Shown here: positions 7,458 through 15,854 of the stretch, in pieces
Layout: each line of letters begins with the position of its first letter
How positions within the stretch are numbered: the stretch's first letter is position 1
Assembly (NCBI GenBank): GCA_022014155.1
Contig: JAKLLS010000010.1
Location: 1-46,977, forward strand
Reading direction: 5' to 3'
DNA from: Marinobacter sp.
Lineage (GTDB): Bacteria; Pseudomonadota; Gammaproteobacteria; Pseudomonadales; Oleiphilaceae
Length of the DNA: 46,977 nt
Position numbers and translations under genes: made by a program
The notes under the pieces: model-generated
The model's input: the letters and a program-made list of their open reading frames with translations, nothing else
Told to the model about the DNA's origin: nothing
The model's database searches: none

Positions 7458-8123
7458 ATGTCCGCACCAGTAAATCACCTGGAGGAACGCACACAGGATG
7501 CCAATGAACTTCTGGAAGGGATAATGCCTTCCGCGATTACTCTGGCGATGATGCTTCGCCACCGCAAAATGGCAACCTGGCTACGTACTGAGTTTGAAGG
7601 CTATAGCGACAGTACACTGGCGCCGCCCTATCGACGGGAGCTTCCTGGTCATATCGTTGCCCGCTCGCCTCAATATGGCTGGATTCCCGCCCCGGTGGAT
7701 GACCAACAGAAAGTGGATTACGGCCGCCTGAACCTCAATGACGGCGTCAAAGCACTCGAGAAAATCTGTTTAAACTGCAAAAAAGGCACGGGTAACAGGG
7801 TCGTTCTACCTTCCGAGGAAATGACGAAGCTGCAATCACGCATCAACCTGAGTGCCGAATTGGCAATCAATGTCAGCCGTGATACTTACTCCGACGTTCT
7901 GAAAACCATTCGGGCAGCGATCTTCCTGTGGACCCGGGAACTCATGGCGCTGGGCGTTGGTGGTGAACACAACTCGTTCAGCCCCGAAGAACGAAACAAA
8001 GTCGCGACGTTGGATAACCCTGAACATTTCTGGCGGCGCGCCATGGATGAACTGGACGACCTGCCCATCCCCGACACCAGGGAGGTTGGTTTCTTCGAGC
8101 GTGTTTTCGGCCGGACAGGCTGA
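7458..8123 (+). CDS. AbiTii-domain-like protein (possible phage-defence)
   Basis: The first 100 residues resemble the AbiTii domain. A helical start of about 25 residues leads to PSAITLAMMLRHRKMATWLR, then TEFEGYSDS and PYRREL, as in the family pattern of a helical bundle followed by an E-x-x-G-Y segment and a beta region. A helical C-terminal half follows, 221 aa in total. The ATG at 7458 has GAGGAG seven bases upstream; an earlier in-frame ATG at 7338 adds a poorly coding leader. AbiTii proteins are linked by family name to abortive infection, but this gene stands alone with no other defence gene beside it. The function is inferred from resemblance only. Confidence 0.6.
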   Translation: MSAPVNHLEERTQDANELLEGIMPSAITLAMMLRHRKMATWLRTEFEGYSDSTLAPPYRRELPGHIVARSPQYGWIPAPVDDQQKVDYGRLNLNDGVKALEKICLNCKKGTGNRVVLPSEEMTKLQSRINLSAELAINVSRDTYSDVLKTIRAAIFLWTRELMALGVGGEHNSFSPEERNKVATLDNPEHFWRRAMDELDDLPIPDTREVGFFERVFGRTG

Positions 8124-8132
8124 CCCACAGGG

Positions 8133-8155
8133 CCCCGACCAGCCGTTGGCCGGGG
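8133..8155. terminator. Possible hairpin terminator between convergent genes
   Basis: Arms 8133-8141 and 8147-8155 (CCCCGACCA / TGGCCGGGG) form a 9-bp stem with one wobble or mismatch position and a 5-nt loop. There is no T-tract, so Rho-independent function is uncertain. It lies between the AbiTii-like gene and the 64-aa gene. Confidence 0.4.
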
Positions 8156-8165
8156 TCCAGCCCCC

Positions 8166-8360
8166 TCAATAAGTGACACGATGGCGGTCGAAAATTTCCC
8201 GGATTTCACGCTCTTCCTCCGAGGGAATCATCACCCTGATTATCTGGTTTTCCCTGTCCAGATAAATCGACTCCCGGGGCAGTCCCGTTGCAAGCAAATC
8301 CTCTTCGGTATTTCGTGCCTGGTCAATATCCTCATAATGTCCGTTCAATGTCTTGTTCAT
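8166..8360 (-). CDS. Small acidic hypothetical protein (64 aa)
   Basis: The product starts MNKTLNGHYEDIDQARNTEE and has a pattern of helix, strand (ESIYLDRENQIIRVMIP) and helix (EEEREIREIFDRH). This resembles the small alpha-beta repeats of some general-stress proteins in which a pair of helices flanks a strand. The start at 8360 is well supported by AGGAGGT followed by seven bases to ATG; the longer frame from 8405 lacks such a site. It is soluble and acidic with no signal peptide. No specific family can be named with confidence. It is divergent from the L,D-transpeptidase gene, with which it may share a control region. Confidence 0.7.
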   Translation of the reverse strand: MNKTLNGHYEDIDQARNTEEDLLATGLPRESIYLDRENQIIRVMIPSEEEREIREIFDRHRVTY

Positions 8361-8447
8361 TGGGCTTACCTCCTTTTTAATCGCCCAATAAAAGTCTAGG
8401 ATCAATAATAAGGCTGTTCAATCTTTACCCACCCCCGGAGAGAAAGG

Positions 8448-10103
8448 ATGTCCTCAGGATTGATTGCTATGCGAGCCATGCTGTTGTTGCTGTGCCTGTG
8501 GCCCCTTGGCAGCCTGGCGAATGACGCGATCCGTGAACGCATCGAAGCGATTCATCAGGGATTCACTGTCAGCGCACTCGGGGAACCGCTGTTGGCGCTG
8601 GACGCGTTGCCCGAATTCTATAGTCACAGGGACTACGCCCTGGCATGGGACCGGGACGAAGATCGTGACGCGTTACTGGAGACTATCAGTAAGGCGGAAC
8701 GTCATGGTCTGGTGCCGTCAGACTATCACTACAACCTACTGGCAACATTTGCAGCGCGCACTCCCGACGACCTGAATCCGGAAGCAAGAGCAGATCTGGA
8801 TCTGTTACTGACTGACAGTTTACTGCTCCTCACGTCACACTTACTGCATGGCAAAGTAAACGGAGAATCTCTGGAAGCGGAATGGACAGCGAACCGTCAT
8901 GCTCAACGCATAGACGAAATCGTGACCCAGACACTTGAGAATCAGCAGATCCATACTTTGATTAAACGCCTGACCCCATCCCAAAGCGGTTACCAGCAGT
9001 TACTGACGGCCCGCGAATTCTTGCAATCCCTGCTAGTCACCCCCTGGGAGCCAATTGCCAGAGGCCCTACCATCCGCCCGGGCATGACCGACAGCCGAGT
9101 GCCACTTATCCGTCAGCGACTGATAGCCATGGGCGACCTGAGACCCACTGAATCGTTGGAAGACCAGGTTATTGAGCACCACTATAACGACGGGCTGGTG
9201 GCGGCCGTCACCAGGTTCCAGGACCGCCACGGACTGGATACCGACGGGTTGATTGGGCGACGCACTATCGCCAGCCTCAACATCACCCCACAGGAAAAGC
9301 TGGCCCAACTGGACGCCAACCTTGAACGCTGGCGATGGCTACCCGAGGAACTCGGCGATACCCACATCATCGTAAACATTGCCGGATTCGAACTGCGCAT
9401 GGTGAGGGAGGGCGAAGAGATCCTGAAAACACGGGTAATCGTCGGGCAACCCTACCGACAGACACCGGTCTTCAGTGATCGCATCCGTTATCTTGTCTTC
9501 AATCCGACCTGGACGGTTCCGCGAACCATCATGACTGAAGATCAGTTACCCACTATAAGACGAGACCCGGATTATCTTCAGAAAATGGATTTCACGGTGT
9601 ACCGGGGGTGGGGGGTAGATCGCGAACGGGTCGATCCGGATACCATTGACTGGTGGCTATTTTCAGAGAACAACTTCCCGTTCCAGCTCGTCCAGGAACC
9701 CGGACCTCACAATGCATTGGGCAGGGTCAAATTCATGTTTCCGAACGAATATGACATCTACCTGCACGACACCCCCGCCCGCAGTCTGTTCTCTCACAGC
9801 GAACGAACCTTCAGTTCAGGATGCATTCGTGTTGAGGATTCGTTCAGGCTGGCCAGCCTGTTGCTGGAAGGTCAGGATGATTGGTCAAGAGAACAGATCA
9901 ACCGAGCGATCAGTTCCCGCGAGCTGACCAAGGTGTATTTGAAAGAACCGGTGCCGGTGTACCTGGAATACTGGACCTCCTGGGTGGATAGCGACGGGAC
10001 ACGACACTTCCGCAATGACATCTATGGTCGCAACCCCCGTCTTATTGCAAAGCTCACAGAAAAACCCCGAACACTGGCCCCCGACCAGGCCCGCACTGAC
10101 TAA
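8448..10103 (+). CDS. Periplasmic L,D-transpeptidase (YcbB/LdtD type)
   Basis: The 551-aa enzyme should form 3-3 cross-links in peptidoglycan or attach substrates to it. An N-terminal signal peptide (MRAMLLLLCLWPLGSLA region) is followed by a helical scaffold domain. A peptidoglycan-binding domain lies near residues 210-280 (TRFQDRHGLDTDGLIG). The YkuD catalytic domain ends in the motif HDTPARSLF...SERTFSSGCIRVED, with catalytic Cys459. The layout matches LdtD/YcbB, which works with class A PBPs under envelope stress. GGAGAGAAAGG precedes the ATG. Its stop overlaps the convergent cheV stop by 4 bp. An internal ATG at 8469 is an alternative start that also keeps the signal peptide. Confidence 0.93.
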   Translation: MSSGLIAMRAMLLLLCLWPLGSLANDAIRERIEAIHQGFTVSALGEPLLALDALPEFYSHRDYALAWDRDEDRDALLETISKAERHGLVPSDYHYNLLATFAARTPDDLNPEARADLDLLLTDSLLLLTSHLLHGKVNGESLEAEWTANRHAQRIDEIVTQTLENQQIHTLIKRLTPSQSGYQQLLTAREFLQSLLVTPWEPIARGPTIRPGMTDSRVPLIRQRLIAMGDLRPTESLEDQVIEHHYNDGLVAAVTRFQDRHGLDTDGLIGRRTIASLNITPQEKLAQLDANLERWRWLPEELGDTHIIVNIAGFELRMVREGEEILKTRVIVGQPYRQTPVFSDRIRYLVFNPTWTVPRTIMTEDQLPTIRRDPDYLQKMDFTVYRGWGVDRERVDPDTIDWWLFSENNFPFQLVQEPGPHNALGRVKFMFPNEYDIYLHDTPARSLFSHSERTFSSGCIRVEDSFRLASLLLEGQDDWSREQINRAISSRELTKVYLKEPVPVYLEYWTSWVDSDGTRHFRNDIYGRNPRLIAKLTEKPRTLAPDQARTD

Positions 10104-10981
10104 TGCTCAGCCCCGCGTAACATTGCCTGCATCAACTCGTGGGCATCAAATTTGGTGAGAGCCTCATTCGCGCCGACCTGATTGGCATAGCTGAGGCTCA
10201 TTTCACTATTCAGAGACGTGTGAAGGATTATATAGGGCTGCGTTAGCGCGGAATTGTCACGGATACTGAAAGCCAGTTCGTAGCCATCCAGCCCCGGCAT
10301 TTCGATGTCACTCACCAGGATATCCACGGGCTCACCGATGGAAGCCGCCTGGAGCAGGATGTCCAGGGCACTCTGGCCATTACTGGTCACCTCGTAGGGA
10401 ATGCCTTTGCTATCCAGCACATCGGAGAGCTGTTTGCGGGCGACCTGGGAATCATCCACGAGCAGAATTCGCTGGGCCCTGAGCGTTTCGCTTTCCACAT
10501 CCGTCAGGGCTGCCCCGTCGGTATTAACCGCAGAGGGATAGACTTTCGACAACAGCAGTTCAACATCCAGTAACTGGATCAGTTCCCCGTCCAGATCCAG
10601 CAGCCCCGTCACAAAGGCCTGGTCACCCAATGCCGCCGGCGGTGACTGGACCTGAGTCCAGTCCGTCTCAATAATCTTGCTGACACTACGCACCACAAAA
10701 CCGATTTCCTGGCGCTGGATATCCGTCACAATGATAGAACCGGCTTTCTGCTCATCCAGAGTAAGGGGGCGCCCACCCACGGCGGCAGCCATATCAATGA
10801 TCGGTACGGCGGCGCCACGAAACGACATAGTGCCGAGCACGGCGGAATGACTGTGGGGCAATCTGGTCAGGCGGGTGTATGGCAGGATTTCGCGGATTTT
10901 CAGCGTTCCGAGCGCGAACTGCTTTCGTCCAGTCAAGCTGAACAGTAACAGCTTCTGGGAATGGGCGGTTTGTCTGGACAT
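10100..10981 (-). CDS. cheV: Chemotaxis protein CheV (CheW-REC)
   Basis: CheV couples chemoreceptors to the CheA kinase and carries a receiver domain that tunes this coupling. The 293-aa product has a CheW-like domain (about 8-150, with LFSLTGRKQFALGTLKIREI and LDLDGELIQLLDVE) followed by a response-regulator receiver domain (about 170-293). The receiver has the acidic pair DD176-177, the phospho-acceptor Asp225 in VSDIEMPGLDG, and Thr/Lys at the expected sites. It is a lone gene away from any chemotaxis cluster, as cheV paralogues often are. It converges with the L,D-transpeptidase gene. Confidence 0.92.
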   Translation of the reverse strand: MSRQTAHSQKLLLFSLTGRKQFALGTLKIREILPYTRLTRLPHSHSAVLGTMSFRGAAVPIIDMAAAVGGRPLTLDEQKAGSIIVTDIQRQEIGFVVRSVSKIIETDWTQVQSPPAALGDQAFVTGLLDLDGELIQLLDVELLLSKVYPSAVNTDGAALTDVESETLRAQRILLVDDSQVARKQLSDVLDSKGIPYEVTSNGQSALDILLQAASIGEPVDILVSDIEMPGLDGYELAFSIRDNSALTQPYIILHTSLNSEMSLSYANQVGANEALTKFDAHELMQAMLRGAEH

Positions 10982-11102
10982 ATCAGGCGCAGATCCTGTA
11001 GCAAGAAAACAACGTCAATACTTTAGCAGAGCCGCCCTGACGGGGTATCTGAAAGAATGTATTGATTTCGTTACGCCTGCCCCCAATAACCTGAAGTCCG
11101 GA

Positions 11103-11822
11103 TCACAGCCCCTGAATATAGCCCGGTCCCGACAGTTGCCGCATCTGCCGTTGCACCCAGGCCGCACGCTCCCATACGTATTGTGAAGGATTATCCGCGC
11201 TAAGCACCTTCGGATTGGGCAGCACTGCCGCCAGCCTTGAGGCCTGGGATGGCGAGAGGTAACGGGAACTGGTGCCGAAATAGGCCCTGCTGGCCGCCTC
11301 CACGCCATATATACCCGGCCCGAATTCTGCAATGTTCAGATATACCTCGAGAATCCGCTGTTTTGGCCAAAGGGCTTCAAGCCCCAGCGCCAGGGCCGCC
11401 TCAAACGCCTTGCGGACAAAGCTTCGACCGTTCCAGAGAAACAGGTTTTTGGCGGTTTGCTGGGTAATGGTGCTGGCTCCCCGCAGCCCCCTGCCCGCCT
11501 CATATTCGGTCAGGGCTTTGTGGATAGCGGCAAAATCCACCCCCCAATGATCGGGAAAGCGCTGATCTTCACTGGCGACCACCGCCAGGGGCATCCATGG
11601 GGATATGTCGGCGTAGTCCACCCACTGCTGCTGAATGCTGTCGTCCGGGTGGCTGAAACTGTGGGCGAGCATAAACGCTGTGGTCGGCGGATTAATAAAT
11701 TTCAATACCAACAGGACGGCAACCAACAGGCCCAGAATGCTGCCCACACCCCAGGACAGCGACCGGACGATACGGCGCGGGAAAGTTTTTTTCGCCAAAT
11801 GGAAACTCCGATGCACTTGCAA
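11103..11822 (-). CDS. mtgA: Monofunctional biosynthetic peptidoglycan transglycosylase
   Basis: MtgA polymerises lipid II into glycan strands. The 239-aa product has a single N-terminal membrane anchor (about residues 22-44) followed by a GT51 domain. Its family motifs are [13 protein letters not shown] with catalytic Glu85, [30 protein letters not shown] (here starting with Lys-Gln) and AAVLPNP. No transpeptidase domain follows, which separates it from class A PBPs. With the L,D-transpeptidase it makes this a cell-wall-biased neighbourhood, but the genes are not in one operon. The start has only a weak ribosome site. Confidence 0.94.
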   Translation of the reverse strand: MQVHRSFHLAKKTFPRRIVRSLSWGVGSILGLLVAVLLVLKFINPPTTAFMLAHSFSHPDDSIQQQWVDYADISPWMPLAVVASEDQRFPDHWGVDFAAIHKALTEYEAGRGLRGASTITQQTAKNLFLWNGRSFVRKAFEAALALGLEALWPKQRILEVYLNIAEFGPGIYGVEAASRAYFGTSSRYLSPSQASRLAAVLPNPKVLSADNPSQYVWERAAWVQRQMRQLSGPGYIQGL

Positions 11823-11952
11823 CTATGCTAAAAGCAGACAGTATGTCGTGATTCCCATCCCTTTTGAATTACGGCTCTGTCAGGCTGCGGTAATCTGCCG
11901 GCACCAGTCACCCTGGTGTCTCAGCGGTCAACCCCGTTGCGGGATAAGGGCA

Positions 11953-12465
11953 ATGGTAGAACATCTCGAATGCGAGAAAGGGCTCAGGTTGTTGCTAACT
12001 CCCAACCAGTCACTCAGCTGGCGGGGCAATGTCCAGGTCTGGCTGGCACTGTTTGCGGTGTCACTGGTCATTGCGACTGGCATGGCACTGGCGGGTGCCT
12101 GGGTTGTGATGCCCTTTGCGGGACTGGAACTCATCGCCCTGGCGGCAGGTATTTACTACACGGCACAGGCCTGTCAGACACGGGAAATACTGTCCGTAGA
12201 CACTGACAGTCTCACCCTGGAGAAAGGCCGGCGTGCCAAACAGGCCGAATGGTCACTTCCCCGTCGCTACGCCCGGGTCCGCGCCAACATGCCGCGACAT
12301 CCCTTTACACCCCCCAAGCTGTTTCTCACCTACCGCGAACAGAACATTCCCCTGGGGGCGTTCCTCAATGTGGAAGACACCCAGATATTGCTACGCATTC
12401 TGGAGGGCAAGGGGGTGAATATCGACCGCAGGGCACCGGAATCGAACATAGGGTTCTGGTATTGA
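11953..12465 (+). CDS. DUF2244 domain membrane protein
   Basis: The 170-aa product has two hydrophobic helices (about residues 28-50 and 53-75) followed by a cytoplasmic domain. It matches the DUF2244 pattern: basic N-terminus ending in PNQSLSWRG, helix pair, then a PH-like region that includes LTLEKG and a late FLNVEDTQILLRIL. Family function is not known; members often neighbour cytochrome oxidase genes, which is not the case here. I choose the ATG at 11953, where homology starts. The frame is open to 11635, but that extension lies antisense over mtgA. The ribosome site is weak (AAGGG). Confidence 0.83.
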   Translation: MVEHLECEKGLRLLLTPNQSLSWRGNVQVWLALFAVSLVIATGMALAGAWVVMPFAGLELIALAAGIYYTAQACQTREILSVDTDSLTLEKGRRAKQAEWSLPRRYARVRANMPRHPFTPPKLFLTYREQNIPLGAFLNVEDTQILLRILEGKGVNIDRRAPESNIGFWY

Positions 12466-12489
12466 TTCCGGCCCCTTGTCGTTTCAAAT

Positions 12490-12729
12490 TCATTGGCTGG
12501 AGAGAATGGACTGAAGCTTCTGGGTCAATTCCACCGCCTCACTTCCGAGACTGGTCAGATAACCACCATCCCGCTGGGTGATCAGCCCCTTCTGGTGCAA
12601 TCGTTCGGCCGCTTTCACGGCTTCCTCCGGCGCGGAGTGCTGGTGTACCTTGATACCTTCCTGGGTTGAAGAAGAACCGAACTGCGTAAGCAAATTCAGT
12701 TCAGCAAGATAATCGGGGGAAAAAGCCAT
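12490..12729 (-). CDS. TIGR02647 family protein
   Basis: The 79-aa product matches the TIGR02647 family of small gammaproteobacterial proteins almost end to end: start MAFSPDYLAELNLL, then TTQEGIKV-like STQEGIKVH, AAERLHQKGLITQRDGGYLTSLG and a C-terminal LQSILSS. The central part looks like a winged helix (KGLITQRDGGYLTSLG as wing), which suggests DNA binding. The ribosome site GAGGA lies inside the right arm of a perfect 11-bp inverted repeat directly upstream, hinting at autoregulation or RNA control. The physiological role of the family is not known to me. Confidence 0.85.
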   Translation of the reverse strand: MAFSPDYLAELNLLTQFGSSSTQEGIKVHQHSAPEEAVKAAERLHQKGLITQRDGGYLTSLGSEAVELTQKLQSILSSQ

Positions 12730-12732
12730 GGA

Positions 12733-12782
12733 CGATCCTCGTAAGATGTTGGAGCTACCTTATTAGTTCTATACGAGGATCG
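12733..12782 (-). promoter_or_regulatory. Inverted repeat covering the TIGR02647 ribosome binding site
   Basis: Arms 12733-12743 and 12772-12782 (CGATCCTCGTA / TACGAGGATCG) are perfectly complementary over 11 bp, with 28 bp between. In the mRNA sense the proximal arm carries GAGGA three to ten bases from the ATG. It could be a repressor operator or an RNA hairpin that hides the ribosome site. Confidence 0.6.
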
Positions 12783-12856
12783 ATGAATCTACAAAACATT
12801 TCTGTACAAAGTACGCAACAGCCGGCATCCCGCAGGCCTTACCGGCGCCGCTCAAC

Positions 12857-13642
12857 CTATGGCTGGTACTGACGGATCAGGTGATCAAGTTCGCCCGCCT
12901 CACGCGCCTGGTCCAGGGCCTTCTGCAAGGCTGCCACTATCGCAGGTGACGTTTCGTTACTCAGCGCCAGGTACATGGGTGTTTCACGGAATACCAGGAC
13001 GGGTTTCAGGCCACTGATACCATGTTCCTGCTCCGCTACCAGCGGACCGACTAGCCCGTCGGTCACCCAAAGATCAGCCTCTCCCAGTTCAAGCCGGCGG
13101 GGGTTAACATCGCCCGAAATACTCATGACCACATCAAAATCCTGACTGACCAGGTAGTCAGACATCACATCGCCTTTGTAACCAGCGATACGATATTTCC
13201 TGGCGTCCTCCAGAGAGTCCAGCGTGATATCCGATCCCGGGGCGGCAAACAGTGTCCACTTGATCGGCGCCAACGGCCCGACCCATTGGAACTGATCTTC
13301 ACGCTCACCGGTTCGAGCCGTGCAGAACAGACCATGATTCTCACGTCCCTGGACCCAGTCATAGGCATAACTCCAATCCCGCATTTTCATCACGTATTCG
13401 TAATCCACACGAGCGAGCATGGCCTTCACCATTTCACTGCAAATACCGGTAATCTCGTCCTCGCTGTGGGCGAAGCCTTTGCCGGAGACCGCCTCATTGT
13501 ATGGCGGATAGTTTTCAGTAAAGATGTACAGGCGCTCCGAAGCGTTTGCGCCGGCACTCAGGATGACGGCACTCAGCACAACAAAGCCCGGCACGGTGCC
13601 TTTCAGTATCCTTGAGATGAACGTGGTCATCAGGGTAAACAT
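12857..13642 (-). CDS. Periplasmic amino-acid-type solute-binding protein (SBP_bac_3)
   Basis: The 261-aa product has a signal peptide ending near ANA (about residue 33) and a type-II periplasmic binding fold. LYIFTENYPPYN is at the mature start, ICSEMVKAMLAR follows, WVGPLAPIKWTLFA is the hinge strand, and RIAGYKGDVMSDYLV opens lobe 2. Such proteins bind polar amino acids for ABC import, but no permease or ATPase gene is adjacent. Orphan members in marine gammaproteobacteria may act in sensing or with a distant transporter. AAGGAC precedes the ATG. Ligand cannot be inferred. Confidence 0.87.
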   Translation of the reverse strand: MFTLMTTFISRILKGTVPGFVVLSAVILSAGANASERLYIFTENYPPYNEAVSGKGFAHSEDEITGICSEMVKAMLARVDYEYVMKMRDWSYAYDWVQGRENHGLFCTARTGEREDQFQWVGPLAPIKWTLFAAPGSDITLDSLEDARKYRIAGYKGDVMSDYLVSQDFDVVMSISGDVNPRRLELGEADLWVTDGLVGPLVAEQEHGISGLKPVLVFRETPMYLALSNETSPAIVAALQKALDQAREAGELDHLIRQYQP

Positions 13643-13778
13643 GTTCGGGTCCTTATCGACGATTCTGATTATGTTAGTGTTGGGCGATGCCTATGATTAC
13701 CGTTAAGAATAAAAAAGTCAGTGACAAAACGTATCTGTGCAAACCCGACCTAATTCCGTGTAAATAGCGTGGAGAGCC

Positions 13779-14057
13779 ATGACCAATCGAGTTGATATTC
13801 ATTATTGCACCGGCTGCCGCTGGCTGATGCGGTCGGCCTGGATGGCCCAGGAACTGCTGACCACCTTTGAAGGTGAACTGGATGAGCTGACACTGCACCC
13901 GGGCACCGGCGGTATTTTCGAGGTCTGGGTAAACGGTACACAAATCTGGTCACGCAAGGAACAAGGGGGATTCCCGGATATCAAGCAACTCAAGCAATTG
14001 GTCCGCGATGAAATCAACCCACAGCGGGATTTAGGGCACTCCGACAGACAGGCCTGA
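13779..14057 (+). CDS. SelT/SelW/SelH (Rdx) family thioredoxin-like protein
   Basis: The 92-aa protein has the Rdx fold signature. The redox motif CTGC (Cys10, Cys13) follows the first strand (VDIHYCTGCRWLMRS), and GTGGIFEVWVNG and FPDIKQLKQLVRD come later. Eukaryotic SelW has selenocysteine at the second Cys position; here it is ordinary TGC, so no SECIS is needed. It is a predicted cytosolic thiol oxidoreductase of unknown partner. It lies just upstream of the GMC oxidoreductase gene on the same strand, about 90 bp away. Confidence 0.88.
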   Translation: MTNRVDIHYCTGCRWLMRSAWMAQELLTTFEGELDELTLHPGTGGIFEVWVNGTQIWSRKEQGGFPDIKQLKQLVRDEINPQRDLGHSDRQA

Positions 14058-14145
14058 GGAATTAGTCTAAGCCAGGATGTAATTGGTTGCGTTATACGCT
14101 ACAAAGCCAATAACCACGACAACAAAAACACCCTGGTTAATCGGC

Positions 14146-15816
14146 ATGAACGACAGCACGACATCTGCTTCAGAATACTTCGATTACATCATCGTGGGTG
14201 CCGGCACCGCCGGGTGCCTGCTCGCCAATCGCCTCAGCGCCAATCCGGATTACCGGGTACTACTGATTGAAGCCGGCGGTCGGGACAACTACCACTGGAT
14301 TCACATTCCCGTGGGTTATCTCTACTGTATCGATAACCCCCGCACCGACTGGCGCTTCAGAACCGAACCATCACCGGGCCTCAATGGCCGCACACTGATC
14401 TATCCGCGAGGCAAGACCCTGGGCGGCTGCTCCAGTATCAACGGCATGCTCTATATCCGTGGCCAGCGCCGCGACTACAACCACTGGGCGGACGTGACCG
14501 GAGACGACGCCTGGCGTTGGGACAACTGCCTGCCGGACTTCATGCAGCACGAAGATCATTACCGACTCGATGCCGGCGGGGATGCAGACGATCACCATGC
14601 GCAGTTCCACGGTCACGGCGGTGAATGGCGGGTGGAACACCAGCGGTTGAAATGGCAGGTGCTGGAGGATTTCGCCGCAGCCGCAGTGCAGGCGGGCATT
14701 CCCCGAACCCGGGATTTCAACCGTGGTGATAACGAGGGCGTTGACTACTTCGAGGTGAACCAGCGTTCCGGCTGGCGCTGGAATACCTCCAAGGCTTTTC
14801 TCCGACGAGCCGCCAAACGTCCAAACCTTACGGTATGGCATTCAACTCAGGTACTTGGCCTGAAAATGAAAACCGGCGCGGATGTCCAACCCCGATGTTC
14901 CGGTGTTCGTATTGCCCGACCGGGAAAGGGGGAAACCGTCGTGATGGCGTCGAAAGAAGTCATCCTTTCAGCCGGCTCCATTGGTTCACCACAACTGTTA
15001 CAGCTCTCCGGTATTGGCCCGGCCGACCTGCTCAACCAGCACGATATTCCGGTCGTCGTGGACTTGCCCGGTGTGGGCGAAAACCTTCAGGACCACCTGC
15101 AAATTCGTTCGGTCTACAAGGTCCACGGTGCCATAACCCTCAATACCATGGCCGGCTCCCTGATCGGCAAGGCGAAGATCGGTCTTGAGTACCTGCTTAA
15201 ACGCTCGGGCCCCATGAGCATGGCACCGTCCCAGTTGTGCGCCTTCACCCGCAGCTCTGATGACTACGATTACGCCAACATCCAGTACCACGTGCAGCCG
15301 CTGAGCCTGGATGCCTTCGGGCAGCCCCTGCACGATTTCGCGGCCATTACCGCCAGCGTATGCAACCTCAATCCCACCAGCCTGGGTACGGTGCGTATCC
15401 GTAGCCGCGATCCCCGGGATGCGCCGGCCATCGCCCCCAACTACCTGAGCACACCGGAAGACCGAAAGGTAGCGGCCGACTCGTTGCGGGTCACCCGCCG
15501 AATCGCCGAACAGCCGGCATTTGCCAGGTACCAACCCGAAGAATACAAACCCGGCGTACAGTTCCAGACCGACGACGAACTGGCACGTCTGGCCGGAGAC
15601 ATCGGCACCACCATTTTCCATCCCGTGGGCACTACTCGCATGGGGCGGGCCGATGATGACATGGCGGTTGTCGATTCACATCTGAGGGTTCGTGGCGTCA
15701 AAGGGCTACGGGTGGTGGATGCCGGTGTCATGCCTACTATCACCAGCGGCAACACCAATTCACCGACACTGATGATTGCCGAGAAAGCTGCAGGCTGGAT
15801 ACTGGCGGGCGAATAA
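14146..15816 (+). CDS. GMC family FAD-dependent oxidoreductase
   Basis: GMC enzymes oxidise alcohols with FAD; bacterial members of this size include choline dehydrogenase-like and alcohol dehydrogenase AlkJ-like proteins. The 556-aa product has the FAD-binding motif YIIVGAGTAGCLLANRL near the N-terminus, the GMC signature around GKTLGGCSSINGMLYIRG, the second signature LSAGSIGSPQLLQLSGIGP, and C-terminal HPVGTTRMG and GNTNSPTLMIAEKAA with the active-site His and Asn. I start at 14146; an upstream TTG at 14083 gives a non-homologous leader. The ribosome site is poor. Substrate is probably an aliphatic or polar alcohol. Confidence 0.93.
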   Translation: MNDSTTSASEYFDYIIVGAGTAGCLLANRLSANPDYRVLLIEAGGRDNYHWIHIPVGYLYCIDNPRTDWRFRTEPSPGLNGRTLIYPRGKTLGGCSSINGMLYIRGQRRDYNHWADVTGDDAWRWDNCLPDFMQHEDHYRLDAGGDADDHHAQFHGHGGEWRVEHQRLKWQVLEDFAAAAVQAGIPRTRDFNRGDNEGVDYFEVNQRSGWRWNTSKAFLRRAAKRPNLTVWHSTQVLGLKMKTGADVQPRCSGVRIARPGKGETVVMASKEVILSAGSIGSPQLLQLSGIGPADLLNQHDIPVVVDLPGVGENLQDHLQIRSVYKVHGAITLNTMAGSLIGKAKIGLEYLLKRSGPMSMAPSQLCAFTRSSDDYDYANIQYHVQPLSLDAFGQPLHDFAAITASVCNLNPTSLGTVRIRSRDPRDAPAIAPNYLSTPEDRKVAADSLRVTRRIAEQPAFARYQPEEYKPGVQFQTDDELARLAGDIGTTIFHPVGTTRMGRADDDMAVVDSHLRVRGVKGLRVVDAGVMPTITSGNTNSPTLMIAEKAAGWILAGE

Positions 15817-15854
15817 ACCAACCAGGAAGAAGGAAAAGAAGTTGGGGGCGGCGT

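Noticed and set aside
11635-11952. Upstream part of the DUF2244 frame
   Set aside because: Antisense to mtgA and without similarity; the family starts near the ATG at 11953.
13779-14057. Selenoprotein with SECIS element
   Set aside because: The redox motif uses TGC (Cys), and the next stop is a normal one; no in-frame TGA precedes it.
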